Part shown: in pieces, positions 24,860-37,036 of the stretch | Position numbering within the stretch: position 1 is the first letter of the stretch | How the letters are laid out: each line of letters begins with the position of its first letter | NCBI GenBank assembly: GCA_963932145.1 | Contig: OZ010577.1 | Span: 16,345,889-16,409,888 of the forward strand | Direction of reading: 5' to 3' | DNA length: 64,000 nt | Source of the DNA: Acanthosepion lycidas | Taxonomy: Eukaryota > Mollusca > Cephalopoda > Sepiida > Sepiidae | Translations under genes and position numbers: made by a program | Notes under the pieces: model-generated | Seen by the model: the letters and a program-made list of their open reading frames with translations, nothing else | Database searches by the model: none | What the model was told of the DNA's origin: nothing

Positions 24860-26660
24860 CACGTAACTGGGATTTCCTTGAAAAACTGTGTGGACGCAAA
24901 ATGGGTGATCGCTGTATGTTTCTCTCCTGCCTTGCGTTCTATTTACCTTTACATTCTTTCATTTAACTTTATGAACATTCAAGAGCCTCCTCTAAAATCT
25001 GCTTACAATTATTTTTCATTCGAACTCATACAGTGAGCGTAGCATGCAAAGGTTACGACTCACGTAACAGGGATTTCCTTGAAAAACTGTGTGGACGCAA
25101 AATGGGTAATCGCTGTATGTTTCTCTCCTGCCGTGCGTTCTATTTACCTTTACATTCTTTCATTTAACTTTATGAACAGGCAAGAGGCTCCTCTAAAAGC
25201 TGCTTACAATTATTTTTCATTCGAACTCATACAGTGAGCGTAGCATGCAAAGGTTACGACTCACGTAACAGGGATTTCCTTGAAAAACTGTGTGGACGCA
25301 AAATGGGTGATCGCTGTATGTTTCTCTCCTGCCGTGCGTTCTATTTACCTTTACATTCTTTCATTTAACTTTATGAACAGGCAAGAGGCTCCTCTAAAAG
25401 CTGCTTACAATTATTTTTCATTCGTACTCATACAGTGAGCGTAGCATGCAAAGGTTACTACTCACGTAACAGGGATTTCCTTGAAAAACTGTGTGGACGC
25501 AAAATGGGTGATCGCTGTATGTTTCTCTCCTGCCGTGCGTTCTATTTACCTTTACATTCTTTCATTTCACTTTATGAACAGGCAAGGGTCTCCTCTAAAA
25601 CCGGCTTACAATTATTTTTCATTCGAACTCATACAGTGAGCGTAGCATGCAAAGGATACTATTCATATAACGGGGATTTCCTTGAAAAATTGTGTGGACG
25701 CAAAATGGGTGATCGCTGTATGTTTCTCTCCTGCCGTGCGTTCTATTTACCTTTACATTCTTTCATTTAACTTTATGAACAGGCAAGAGGCTCCTCTAAA
25801 AGCTGCTTACAATTATTTTTCATTCGAACTCATACAGTGAGCGTAGCGTGCAAAGGTTACGACTCACGTAACAGGGATTTCCTTGAAAAACTGTGTGGAC
25901 GCAAAATGGTTGATCGCTGTATGTTTCTCTCCTTCCGTGCGTTCTATTTACCTTTACATTCTTTCATTTCACTTTATGAACAGGCAAGAGCCTCCTCTAA
26001 AACCGGCTTACAATTATTTTTCATTCGAACTCATACAGTGAGCGTAGCATGCAAAGGATACTATTCATATAACAGGGATTTCCTTGAAAAACTGTGTGGA
26101 CGCAAAATGGGTGATCGCTGTATGTTTCTCTCCTGCCGTGCGTTCTATTTACCTTTACATTCTTTCATTTCACTTTATGAACAGGCAAGGGCCTCCTCTA
26201 CAAGCGGCTTACAATTATTTTTCATTCGAACTCCTACAGTGAGCGTAGCATGCAAAGGATACAGTTCATATAACAGGGATTTCTTGAAAAACTGTGTGGA
26301 CGCAAAATGGGTGATCGCTGTATGTTTCTCTCCTGCCGTGCGTTCTATTTACCTTTACATTCTTTCATTTCACTTTATGAACAGGCAAGAGCCTCCTCTA
26401 AAACCGGCTTACAATTATTTTTCATTCGAACTCATACAGTGAGCGTAGCATGCAAAGGTTACGACTCACGTAACAGGGATTTCCTTGAAAAACTGTGTGG
26501 ACGCAAAATGGGTGATCGCTGTATGTTTCTCTCCTGCCGTGCGTTCTATTTACCTTTACATTCTTTCATTTAACTTTATGAACAGGCAAGAGGCTCCTCT
26601 AAAAGCTGCTTACAATTATTTTTCATTCGAACTCATACAGTGAGCGTAGCATGCAAAGGT
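24860..26660 (+). repeat. Nine-unit block, copy 1 of a repeated 25-31 kb module
   Basis: Markers in order: TAACTGGG (24864), CTGCCTTGCG, GAACATTCAAG, GGGTAATCGC (about 25104), CATTCGTACTC, GGTTACTACTC (about 25453), ATAACGGGG (about 25668), GCGTGCAAAGG, GGTTGATCGC (about 25908), TCCTTCCG, CTACAAGCGG (26199) and GGATACAGTTC. The same order occurs at 29280-31070 (+4419). The last six units also occur at 27840-29060 (+2410). Confidence 0.85.
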
Positions 26661-26737
26661 TACGACTCACGTAACAGGGATTTCCTTGAAAAACTGTGTG
26701 GACGCAAAATGTGTGATCGCTGTATGTTTCTCTCCTG
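25935..26737 (+). repeat. Four-unit tandem duplication, copy 1 (803 bp)
   Basis: CTACAAGCGG at 26199 and 27002, GGATACAGTTC at about 26258 and 27061, and the one-base deletion GGGATTTCTTG all recur at +803 (4 x 201 - 1). The related blocks at 27840-29060 and 29850-31070 hold only one copy, so this tetramer doubled after, or was lost from, the other blocks. Confidence 0.85.
25939..26139 (+). repeat. Representative B-type satellite unit
   Basis: This copy differs from the A-type reference in a linked set of sites: TCA instead of TAA at unit positions 31-33, GAGCCTCC instead of GAGGCTCC, AAACCGGC instead of AAAGCTGC, and the B box GGATACTATTCATATAAC instead of the A box. The five A-to-B box changes fall within 18 bp. 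Intermediates exist: GGATTCGACTCATATAAC (for example 8161-8178) and GGATACTGTTCATATAAC (7960-7977), so A and B are ends of a small family. B-type units often alternate with A-type units, for example at 6134-6880 and 31932-33002. Confidence 0.85.
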
Positions 26738-27540
26738 CCGTGCGTTCTATTTACCTTTACATTCTTTCATTTCACTTTATGAACAGGCAAGAGCCTCCTC
26801 TAAAACCGGCTTACAATTATTTTTCATTCGAACTCATACAGTGAGCGTAGCATGCAAAGGATACTATTCATATAACAGGGATTTCCTTGAAAAACTGTGT
26901 GGACGCAAAATGGGTGATCGCTGTATGTTTCTCTCCTGCCGTGCGTTCTATTTACCTTTACATTCTTTCATTTCACTTTATGAACAGGCAAGGGCCTCCT
27001 CTACAAGCGGCTTACAATTATTTTTCATTCGAACTCCTACAGTGAGCGTAGCATGCAAAGGATACAGTTCATATAACAGGGATTTCTTGAAAAACTGTGT
27101 GGACGCAAAATGGGTGATCGCTGTATGTTTCTCTCCTGCCGTGCGTTCTATTTACCTTTACATTCTTTCATTTCACTTTATGAACAGGCAAGAGCCTCCT
27201 CTAAAACCGGCTTACAATTATTTTTCATTCGAACTCATACAGTGAGCGTAGCATGCAAAGGTTACGACAAACGTAACAGGGATTTCCTTGAAAAACTGTG
27301 TGGACGCAAAATGGGTGATCGCTGTATGTTTCTCTCCTGCCGTGCGTTCTATTTACCTTTACATTCTTTCATTTAACTTTATGAACAGGCAAGAGGCTCC
27401 TCTAAAAGCTGCTTACAATTATTTTTCATTCGAACTCATACAGTGAGCGTAGCATGCAAAGGTTACGACTCACGTAACAGGGATTTCCTTGAAAAACTGT
27501 GTGGACGCAAAATGTGTGATCGCTGTATGTTTCTCTCCTG
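26738..27540 (+). repeat. Four-unit tandem duplication, copy 2
   Basis: Partner of 25935-26737. A private change GACAAACG at about 27266 (GACTCACG in copy 1) is the only difference noticed in the compared part. It ends in a unit with TGTGTGATCGC, also seen at 29110. Confidence 0.82.
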
Positions 27541-27839
27541 CCGTGCGTTCTATTTACCTTTAAATTCTTTCATTTAACTTTATGAACAGGCAAGAGCCTC
27601 CTCTAAAACCGGCTTACAATTATTTTTCATTCGAACTCATACAGTGAGCGTAGCATGCAAAGGATTCGACTCATATAACTGGGATTTCCTTGAAAAACTG
27701 TGTGGACGCAAAATGGGTGATCGCTGTATGTTTCTCTCCTGCCGTGCGTTCTATTTACCTTTACATTCTTTCATTTAACTTTATGAACAGGCAAGAGGCT
27801 CCTCTAAAAGCTGCTTACAATTATTTTTCATTCGTACTC

Positions 27840-29060
27840 ATACAGTGAGCGTAGCATGCAAAGGTTACTACTCACGTAACAGGGATTTCCTTGAAAAACT
27901 GTGTGGACGCAAAATGGGTGATCGCTGTATGTTTCTCTCCTGCCGTGCGTTCTATTTACCTTTACATTCTTTCATTTCACTTTATGAACAGGCAAGGGTC
28001 TCCTCTAAAACCGGCTTACAATTATTTTTCATTCGAACTCATACAGTGAGCGTAGCATGCAAAGGATACTATTCATATAACGGGGATTTCCTTGAAAAAT
28101 TGTGTGGACGCAAAATGGGTGATCGCTGTATGTTTCTCTCCTGCCGTGCGTTCTATTTACCTTTACATTCTTTCATTTAACTTTATGAACAGGCAAGAGG
28201 CTCCTCTAAAAGCTGCTTACAATTATTTTTCATTCGAACTCATACAGTGAGCGTAGCGTGCAAAGGTTACGACTCACGTAACAGGGATTTCCTTGAAAAA
28301 CTGTGTGGACGCAAAATGGTTGATCGCTGTATGTTTCTCTCCTTCCGTGCGTTCTATTTACCTTTACATTCTTTCATTTCACTTTATGAACAGGCAAGAG
28401 CCTCCTCTAAAACCGGCTTACAATTATTTTTCATTCGAACTCATACAGTGAGCGTAGCATGCAAAGGATACTATTCATATAACAGGGATTTCCTTGAAAA
28501 ACTGTGTGGACGCAAAATGGGTGATCGCTGTATGTTTCTCTCCTGCCGTGCGTTCTATTTACCTTTACATTCTTTCATTTCACTTTATGAACAGGCAAGG
28601 GCCTCCTCTACAAGCGGCTTACAATTATTTTTCATTCGAACTCCTACAGTGAGCGTAGCATGCAAAGGATACAGTTCATATAACAGGGATTTCTTGAAAA
28701 ACTGTGTGGACGCAAAATGGGTGATCGCTGTATGTTTCTCTCCTGCCGTGCGTTCTATTTACCTTTACATTCTTTCATTTCACTTTATGAACAGGCAAGA
28801 GCCTCCTCTAAAACCGGCTTACAATTATTTTTCATTCGAACTCATACAGTGAGCGTAGCATGCAAAGGTTACGACTCACGTAACAGGGATTTCCTTGAAA
28901 AACTGTGTGGACGCAAAATGGGTGATCGCTGTATGTTTCTCTCCTGCCGTGCGTTCTATTTACCTTTACATTCTTTCATTTAACTTTATGAACAGGCAAG
29001 AGGCTCCTCTAAAAGCTGCTTACAATTATTTTTCATTCGAACTCATACAGTGAGCGTAGC
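27840..29060 (+). repeat. Repeated 25-31 kb module, second core copy
   Basis: Same six-unit core as 25430-26650 at +2410: CATTCGTACTC, GGTTACTACTC, ATAACGGGG, GCGTGCAAAGG, GGTTGATCGC, CTACAAGCGG (28609). Its right flank (29060-29290) has TTTAAATTC and TCATATAACTGGG, joining it directly to the start of the third copy. Confidence 0.83.
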
Positions 29061-29279
29061 ATGCAAAGGTTACGACTCACGTAACAGGGATTTCCTTGAA
29101 AAACTGTGTGGACGCAAAATGTGTGATCGCTGTATGTTTCTCTCCTGCCGTGCGTTCTATTTACCTTTAAATTCTTTCATTTAACTTTATGAACAGGCAA
29201 GAGCCTCCTCTAAAACCGGCTTACAATTATTTTTCATTCGAACTCATACAGTGAGCGTAGCATGCAAAGGATTCGACTC

Positions 29280-31070
29280 ATATAACTGGGATTTCCTTGA
29301 AAAACTGTGTGGACGCAAAATGGGTGATCGCTGTATGTTTCTCTCCTGCCTTGCGTTCTATTTACCTTTACATTCTTTCATTTAACTTTATGAACATTCA
29401 AGAGCCTCCTCTAAAAGCTGCTTACAATTATTTTTCATTCGAACTCATACAGTGAGCGTAGCATGCAAAGGTTACGACTCACGTAACAGTGATTTCCTTG
29501 AAAAACTGTGTGGACGCAAAATGGGTAATCGCTGTATGTTTCTCTCCTGCCGTGCGTTCTATTTACCTTTACATTCTTTCATTTAACTTTATGAACAGGC
29601 AAGAGGCTCCTCTAAAAGCTGCTTACAATTATTTTTCATTCGAACTCATACAGTGAGCGTAGCATGCAAAGGTTACGACTCACGTAACAGGGATTTCCTT
29701 GAAAAACTGTGTGGACGCAAAATGGGTGATCGCTGTATGTTTCTCTCCTGCCGTGCGTTCTATTTACCTTTACATTCTTTCATTTAACTTTATGAACAGG
29801 CAAGAGGCTCCTCTAAAAGCTGCTTACAATTATTTTTCATTCGTACTCATACAGTGAGCGTAGCATGCAAAGGTTACTACTCACGTAACAGGGATTTCCT
29901 TGAAAAACTGTGTGGACGCAAAATGGGTGATCGCTGTATGTTTCTCTCCTGCCGTGCGTTCTATTTACCTTTACATTCTTTCATTTCACTTTATGAACAG
30001 GCAAGGGTCTCCTCTAAAACCGGCTTACAATTATTTTTCATTCGAACTCATACAGTGAGCGTAGCATGCAAAGGATACTATTCATATAACGGGGATTTCC
30101 TTGAAAAATTGTGTGGACGCAAAATGGGTGATCGCTGTATGTTTCTCTCCTGCCGTGCGTTCTATTTACCTTTACATTCTTTCATTTAACTTTATGAACA
30201 GGCAAGAGGCTCCTCTAAAAGCTGCTTACAATTATTTTTCATTCGAACTCATACAGTGAGCGTAGCGTGCAAAGGTTACGACTCACGTAACAGGGATTTC
30301 CTTGAAAAACTGTGTGGACGCAAAATGGTTGATCGCTGTATGTTTCTCTCCTTCCGTGCGTTCTATTTACCTTTACATTCTTTCATTTCACTTTATGAAC
30401 AGGCAAGAGCCTCCTCTAAAACCGGCTTACAATTATTTTTCATTCGAACTCATACAGTGAGCGTAGCATGCAAAGGATACTATTCATATAACAGGGATTT
30501 CCTTGAAAAACTGTGTGGACGCAAAATGGGTGATCGCTGTATGTTTCTCTCCTGCCGTGCGTTCTATTTACCTTTACATTCTTTCATTTCACTTTATGAA
30601 CAGGCAAGGGCCTTCTCTACAAGCGGCTTACAATTATTTTTCATTCGAACTCCTACAGTGAGCGTAGCATGCAAAGGATACTGTTCATATAACAGGGATT
30701 TCTTGAAAAACTGTGTGGACGCAAAATGGGTGATCGCTGTATGTTTCTCTCCTGCCGTGCGTTCTATTTACCTTTACATTCTTTCATTTCACTTTATGAA
30801 CAGGCAAGAGCCTCCTCTAAAACCGGCTTACAATTATTTTTCATTCGAACTCATACAGTGAGCGTAGCATGCAAAGGTTACGACTCACGTAACAGGGATT
30901 TCCTTGAAAAACTGTGTGGACGCAAAATGGGTGATCGCTGTATGTTTCTCTCCTGCCGTGCGTTCTATTTACCTTTACATTCTTTCATTTAACTTTATGA
31001 ACAGGCAAGAGGCTCCTCTAAAAGCTGCTTACAATTATTTTTCATTCGAACACATACAGTGAGCGTAGCA
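29280..31070 (+). repeat. Repeated 25-31 kb module, third copy
   Basis: Matches 24860-26660 at +4419 from TAACTGGG (29283) through GAACATTCAAG, GGGTAATCGC, GGTTACTACTC, ATAACGGGG and GCGTGCAAAGG. Differences include AACAGTGATT at about 29486, CTTCTCTACAAG at about 30612 and GGATACTGTTC instead of GGATACAGTTC at about 30677. TTTAAATTC recurs after it at about 31176. Confidence 0.82.
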
Positions 31071-31931
31071 TGCAAAGGTTACGACTCACGTAACAGGGAT
31101 TTCCTTGAAAAACTGTGTGGACGCAAAATGTGTGATCGCTGTATGTTTCTCTCCTGCCGTGCGTTCTATTTACCTTTAAATTCTTTCATTTAACTTTATG
31201 AACAGGCAAGAGCCTCCTCTAAAACCGGCTTACAATTATTTTTCATTCGAACTCATACAGTGAGCGTAGCATGCAAAGGATTCGACTCATATAACAGGGA
31301 TTTCCTTGAAAAACTGTGTGGACACAAAATGGGTGATCGCTGTATGTTTCTCTCCTGCCGTGCGTTCTATTTACCTTTACATTCTTTCATTTAACATTAT
31401 GAACAGGCAGGAGCCTCCTCTAAAACCCGCTTACAAATATTTTTCATTCGAACTCATACAGTGAGCGTAGCATGCAAAGGATTCGACTCATATAACAGGG
31501 ATTTCCTTGAAAAACTGTGTGGACGCAAAATGGGTGATCGCTGTATGTTTCTCTCCTGCCGTGCGTTCTATTTACCTTTACATTCTTTCATTTAACTTTA
31601 TGAACAGGCAAGAGGCTCCTCTAAAAGCTGCTTACAATTATTTTTCATTCGAACTCATACAGTGAGCGTAGCATGCAAAGGTTACGACTCACGTAACAGG
31701 GATTTCCTTGAAAAACTGTGTGGACGCAAAATGTGTGATCGCTGTATGTTTCTCTCCTGCCGTGCGTTCTATTTACCTTTACATTCTTTCATTTAACTTT
31801 ATGAACACGCAAGAGCCTCCTCTAAAACCGGCTTACAATTATTTTTCATTCGAACTCATACAGTAAGCGTAGCATGCAAACGATTCGACTCACGTAACAG
31901 GGATTTCCTTGAAAAACTGAGTGGGCGAAAA

Positions 31932-33002
31932 ATGGGTGATCGCTGTATGTTTCTCTCCTGCCGTGCGTTCTATTTACCTTTACATTCTTTCATTTCACTT
32001 TATGAACAGGCAAGGGTCTCCTCTAAAATCCGCTTACAATTATTTTTCATTCGAACTCATACAGTGAGCGTAGCATGCAAAGGATACTATTCATATAACA
32101 GGGATTTCCTTGAAAAACTGTGTGGACGCAAAATGGGTGATCGCTGTATGTTTCTCTCCTGCCGTGCGTTCTATTTACCTTTACATTCTTTCATTTCACT
32201 TTATGAACAGGCAAGAGACTCCTCTAAAAGCTGCTTACAATTATTTTTCATTCGAACACATACAGTGAGCGTCGCATGCAAAGGTTACGACTCACGTAAC
32301 AGGGATTTTCTTGAAAAACTGTGTGGACATAAAGTGGGTGATCGATGTATGTTTCTCTCCTGCCGTGCGTTCTATTTACCTTTACATTCTTTCATTTCAT
32401 TTTATGAACAGGCAAGGGTCTCTTCTAAAACCCGCTTACAATTATTTTTCATTCGAACTCATACAGTGAGCGTAGCATGCAAAGGATACTATTCATATAA
32501 CAGGGATTTCCTTGAAAAACTGTGTGGACGCAAAATGGGTGATCGCTGTATGTTTCTCTCCTGCCGTGCGTTCTATTTACCTTTACATTCTTTCATTTCA
32601 CTTTATGAACAGGCAAGAGACTCCTCTAAAAGCTGCTTACAATTATTTTTCATTCGAACACATACAGTGAGCGTCGCATGCAAAGGTTACGACTCACGTA
32701 ACAGGGATTTTCTTGAAAAACTGTGTGGACGTAAAGTGGGTGATCGATGTATGTTTCTCTCCTGCCGTGCGTTCTATTTAACTTTACATTCTTTCATTTC
32801 ACTTTATGAACAGGCAAGGGTCTCCTCTAAAACCGGCTTACAATTATTTTTCATTCGAACTCATACAGTGAGCGTAGCATGCAAAGGATACTTTTCATAT
32901 AACAGGGATTTCCTTGAAAAACTGTGTGGACGCAAAATGGGTGATCGCTGTATGTTTCTCTCATGCCGTGCGTTCTGTTTAACTTTACATTCTTTCATTT
33001 AA
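31932..33002 (+). other. Longest open frame (356 codons) over alternating A/B units; not supported as a gene
   Basis: The frame begins at an ATG inside a unit (MGDRC) and runs through five unit boundaries because these units have TCA, not TAA, at unit positions 31-33; it stops at the first TAA unit. The peptide is a 67-residue repeat (SVACKG, LCGRKMGDRC, LSCRAF, SFISLYEQAR, LQLFFIRTHTV). A-to-B box changes alter Asp to Tyr and Arg to Tyr, and other variable sites are also mostly replacements, so no purifying selection is visible. Units alternate YYSYN and YDSRN boxes, giving a local 402-bp dimer. No signal peptide, domain or regulatory context was recognised. Most other open frames in the array open only at GTG. 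Confidence 0.6.
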
Positions 33003-33089
33003 CTTTATGAACAGGCAAGAGACTCCTCTAAAAGCTGCTTACAATTATTTTTCATTCGAACTCATACAGTGAGCGTAGCATGCAAAGGT

Positions 33090-34690
33090 TACGACTCACG
33101 TAACTGGGATTTCCTTGAAAAACTGTGTGGACGCAAAATGGGTGATCGCTGTATGTTTCTCTCCTGCCTTGCGTTCTATTTACCTTTACATTCTTTCATT
33201 TAACTTTATGAACAATCAAGAGCCTCCTCTAAAAGCTGCTTACAATTATTTTTCATTCGAACTCATACAGTGAGCGTAGCATGCAAAGGTTACGACTCAC
33301 GTAACAGGGATTTCCTTGAAAAACTGTGTGGACGCAAAATGGGTAATCGCTGTATGTTTCTCTCCTGCCGTGCGTTCTATTTACCTTTACATTCTTTCAT
33401 TTAACTTTATGAACAGGCAAGAGACTCCTCTAAAAGCTGCTTACAATTATTTTTCATTCGAACTCATACAGTGAGCGTAGCATGCAAAGGTTACGACTCA
33501 CGTAACAGGGATTTCCTTGAAAAACTGTGTGGACGCAAAATGGGTGATCGCTGTATGTTTCTCTCCTGCCGTGCGTTCTATTTACCTTTACATTCTTTCA
33601 TTTAACTTTATGAACAGGCAAGAGGCTCCTCTAAAAGCTGCTTACAATTATTTTTCATTCGTACTCATACAGTGAGCGTAGCATGCAAAGGTTACTACTC
33701 ACGTAACAGGGATTTCCTTTAAAAACTGTGTGGACGCAAAATGGGTGATCGCTGTATGTTTCTCTCCTGCCGTGCGTTCTATTTACCTTTACATTCTTTC
33801 ATTTCACTTTATGAACAGGCAAGGGTCTCCTCTAAAACCGGCTTACAATTATTTTTCATTCGAACTCATACAGTGAGCGTAGCATGCAAAGGATACTATT
33901 CATATAACGGGGATTTCCTTGAAAAAATGTGTGGACGCAAAATGGGTGATCGCTGTATGTTTCTCTCCTGCCGTGCGTTCTATTTACCTTTACATTCTTT
34001 CATTTAACTTTATGAACAGGCAAGAGGCTCCTCTAAAAGCTGCTTACAATTATTTTTCATTCGAACTCATACAGTGAGCGTAGCGTGCAAAGGTTACGAC
34101 TCACGTAACAGGGATTTCCTTGAAAAACTGTTTGGACGCAAAATGGTTGATCGCTGTATGTTTCTCTCCTGCCTTGCGTTCTATTTACCTTTACATTCTT
34201 TCATTTCACTTTATGAATAGGCAAGAGCCTCCTCTAAAACCGGCTTACAATTATTTTTCATTCGAACTCATACAGTGAGCGTAGCATGAAAAGGATACTA
34301 TTCATATAACAGGGATTTCCTTGAAAAACTGTGTGGACGCAAAATGGGTGATCGCTGTATGTTTCTCTCCTGCCGTGCGTTCTATTTACCTTTACATTCT
34401 TTCATTTCACTTTATGAACAGGCAAGGGCCTCTTCTAAAAGAGGCTTACAATTATTTTTCATTCGAACTCCTACAGTGAGCGTAGCATGCAAAGGATACT
34501 GTTCATATAACAGGGATTTTCTTAAAAACTGTGTGGACGCAAAATGGGTGATCGCTGTATGTTTCTCTCCTGCCGTGCGTTCTATTTACCTTTACATTCT
34601 TTCATTTCACTTTATGAACAGGCAAGAGCCTCCTCTAAAACCGGCTTACAATTATTTTTCATTCGAACTCATACAGTGAGCGTAGCATGC
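33090..34690 (+). repeat. Diverged fourth copy of the 25-31 kb module
   Basis: The same marker order as 24860-26660 and 29280-31070 appears (TAACTGGG, CTGCCTTGCG, GGGTAATCGC, CATTCGTACTC, GGTTACTACTC, ATAACGGGG, GCGTGCAAAGG, GGTTGATCGC). It carries many private changes: GAACAATCAAG (33210), CCTTTAAAAAC (33716), GAAAAAATGTG (33921), TGTTTGGACG (34130), GAATAGG (34216), GCATGAAAAGG (34285), AAGAGGC (34439) and a variant one-base deletion near 34520. It therefore looks older than the other three copies. Confidence 0.78.
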
Positions 34691-37036
34691 AAAGGTTACG
34701 ACTCACGTAACAGGGATTTCCTTGAAAAACTGTGTGGACGCAAAATGTGTGATCGCTGTATGTTTCTCTTCTGCCGGGCGTTCTATTTACCTTTACATTC
34801 TTTCATTTAACTTTATGAATAGGCAAGAGCCTCCTCTAAAACCGGCTTACAATTATTTTTCATTCGAACTCATACAGTGAGCGTAGCATGCAAAGGATTC
34901 GACTCATATAACAGGGATTTCCTTGAAAAACTGTGTGGACGCAAAATGGGTGATCGCTGTATGTTTCTCTCCTGCCGTGCGTTCTATTTACCTTTACATT
35001 CTTTCATTTAACTTTATGAACAGGCAAAAGGCTCCTCTAAAAGCTGTTTACAATTATTTTTCATTCGAACTCATACAGTGAGCGTTGCATGCAAAGGTTA
35101 CGACTCACGTAACAGGGATTTCCTTGTAAAACTGTGTGGACGCAAAATGTGTGATCGCTGTATGTTTCTCTCCTGCCGTGCGTTCTATTTACCTTTACAT
35201 ACTTTCATTTAACTTTATGAACAGGCAAGAGGCTCCTCTAAAAGCGGCTTACAATTATTTTTCATTCGTACTCATACAGTGAGCGTAGCATGCAAAGGTT
35301 ACGACTCACGTAACAGGGATTTCCTTGAAAAACTGTGTGGACGCAAAATGGGTGATCGCTGTATGTTTCTCTCCTGCCCTGCGTTGTATTTACCTTTACA
35401 TTCTTTCATTTAACTTTATGAACAGGCAAGAGGCTCCTCTAAAAGCTGCTTACAATTATTTTTCATTCGAACTCATACAGTGAGCGTAGCATGCAAAGGT
35501 TACGACTCACGTAACAGGGATTTCCTTGAAAAACTGTGTGGACGCAAAATGGGTGATCGCTGTATGTTTCTCTCCTGCCGTGCGTTCTATTTACCTTTAC
35601 ATTCTTTCATTTCACTTTATGAACATGGAAGAGCCTCCTCTAAAACCGGCTTACAATTATTTTTCATTCGAACTCATAGTGAGCGTAGCATGCAAAGGTT
35701 ACGACTCACGTAACAGGGATTTCCTTGAAAAACTGTGTGGACGCAAAATGGGTGATCGCTGTATGTTTCTCTCCTGCCGTGCGTTCTATTTACCTTTACA
35801 TTCTTTCATTTCACTTTATGAACAGGCAAGGGCCTCCTCTGAAACCGGCTTACAATTATTTTTCATTCGAACTCATACAGTGAGCGTAGCATGCAAAGGA
35901 TACTATTCATATAACAGGGATTTCCTTGCAAAAAACTGTGTGGACGGAAAATGGGTGATCGCTGTATGTTTCTCTCCTGCCGTGCGTTCTATTTACCTTT
36001 ACATTCTTTCATTTCACTTTATGAACAGGCAAGAGCCTCCTCTAAAACCGGCTTACAATTATTTTTCATTTGAACTCATACAGTGAGCGTAGCATGCAAA
36101 GGTTACGACTCACGTAACAGGGATTTCCTTGAAAAACTGTGTGGACGCAAAATGTGAGATCGCTGTATGTTTCTCTTCTGCCGGGCGTTCTATTTACCTT
36201 TACATTCTTTCATTTAACTTTATGAACAGGCAAGAGCCTCCTCTAAAACCGGCTTACAATTATTTTTCATTCGAACTCATACAGTGAGCGTAGCATGCAA
36301 AGGATTCGACTCATATAACAGGGATTTCCTTGAAAAACTGTGTGGACGCAAAATGGGTGATCGCTGTATGTTTCTCTCCTGCCGTGCGTTCTATTTACCT
36401 TTACATTCTTTCATTTAACTTTATGAACAGGCAAAAGGCTCCTCTAAAAGCTGCTTACAATTATTTTTCATTCGTACTCATACAGTGAGCGTAGCATGCA
36501 AAGGTTACGACTCACGTAACAGGGATTTCCTCGTAAAACTGTGTGGACGCAAAATGTGTGATCGCTGTATGTTTCTCTCCTGCCGTGCGTTCTATTTAAC
36601 TTTACATACTTTCATTTAACTTTATGAACAGGCAAAAGGCTCCTCTAAAAGCTGTTTACAATTATTTTTCATTCGAACTCATACAGTGAGCGTTGCATGC
36701 AAAGGTTACGACTCACGTAACAGGGATTTCCTTGTAAAACTGTGTGGACGCAAAATGTGTGATCGCTGTATGTTTCTCTCCTGCCGTGCGTTCTATTTAC
36801 CTTTACATACTTTCATTTAACTTTATGAACAGGCAAGAGGCTCCTCTAAAAGCTGCTTACAATTATTTTTCATTCGAACTCATACAGTGAGCGTAGCATG
36901 CAAAGGTTACGACTCACGTAACAGGGATTTCCTTGAAAAACTGTGTGGACGCAAAATGGGTGATCGCTGTATGTTTCTCTCCTGCCGTGCGTTCTATTTA
37001 CCTTTACATTCTTTCATTTAACTTTATGAACAGGCA
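34625..37036 (+). repeat. 12-unit higher-order repeat, copy 1 (2412 bp)
   Basis: The sequence recurs at +2412. Shared markers are TGTGTGATCGC with TTCTGCCGGGCG (about 34745), AAGCTGTTTAC (35041), GCGTTGCATGC, CCTTGTAAAAC (about 35122), ACATACTTTC, CTGCCCTGCGTTGTA (about 35373), a 2-bp deletion CTCATAGTGAG (35674), a 2-bp insertion CTTGCAAAAAACTG (about 35925), TTTGAACTC (about 36068), TGTGAGATCGC (about 36153) and CCTCGTAAAAC (about 36529). Differences from copy 2 include AGCGGC at about 35244, GAACATGG at about 35623 and TTTAACTTTACATAC at about 36595. Confidence 0.86.
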
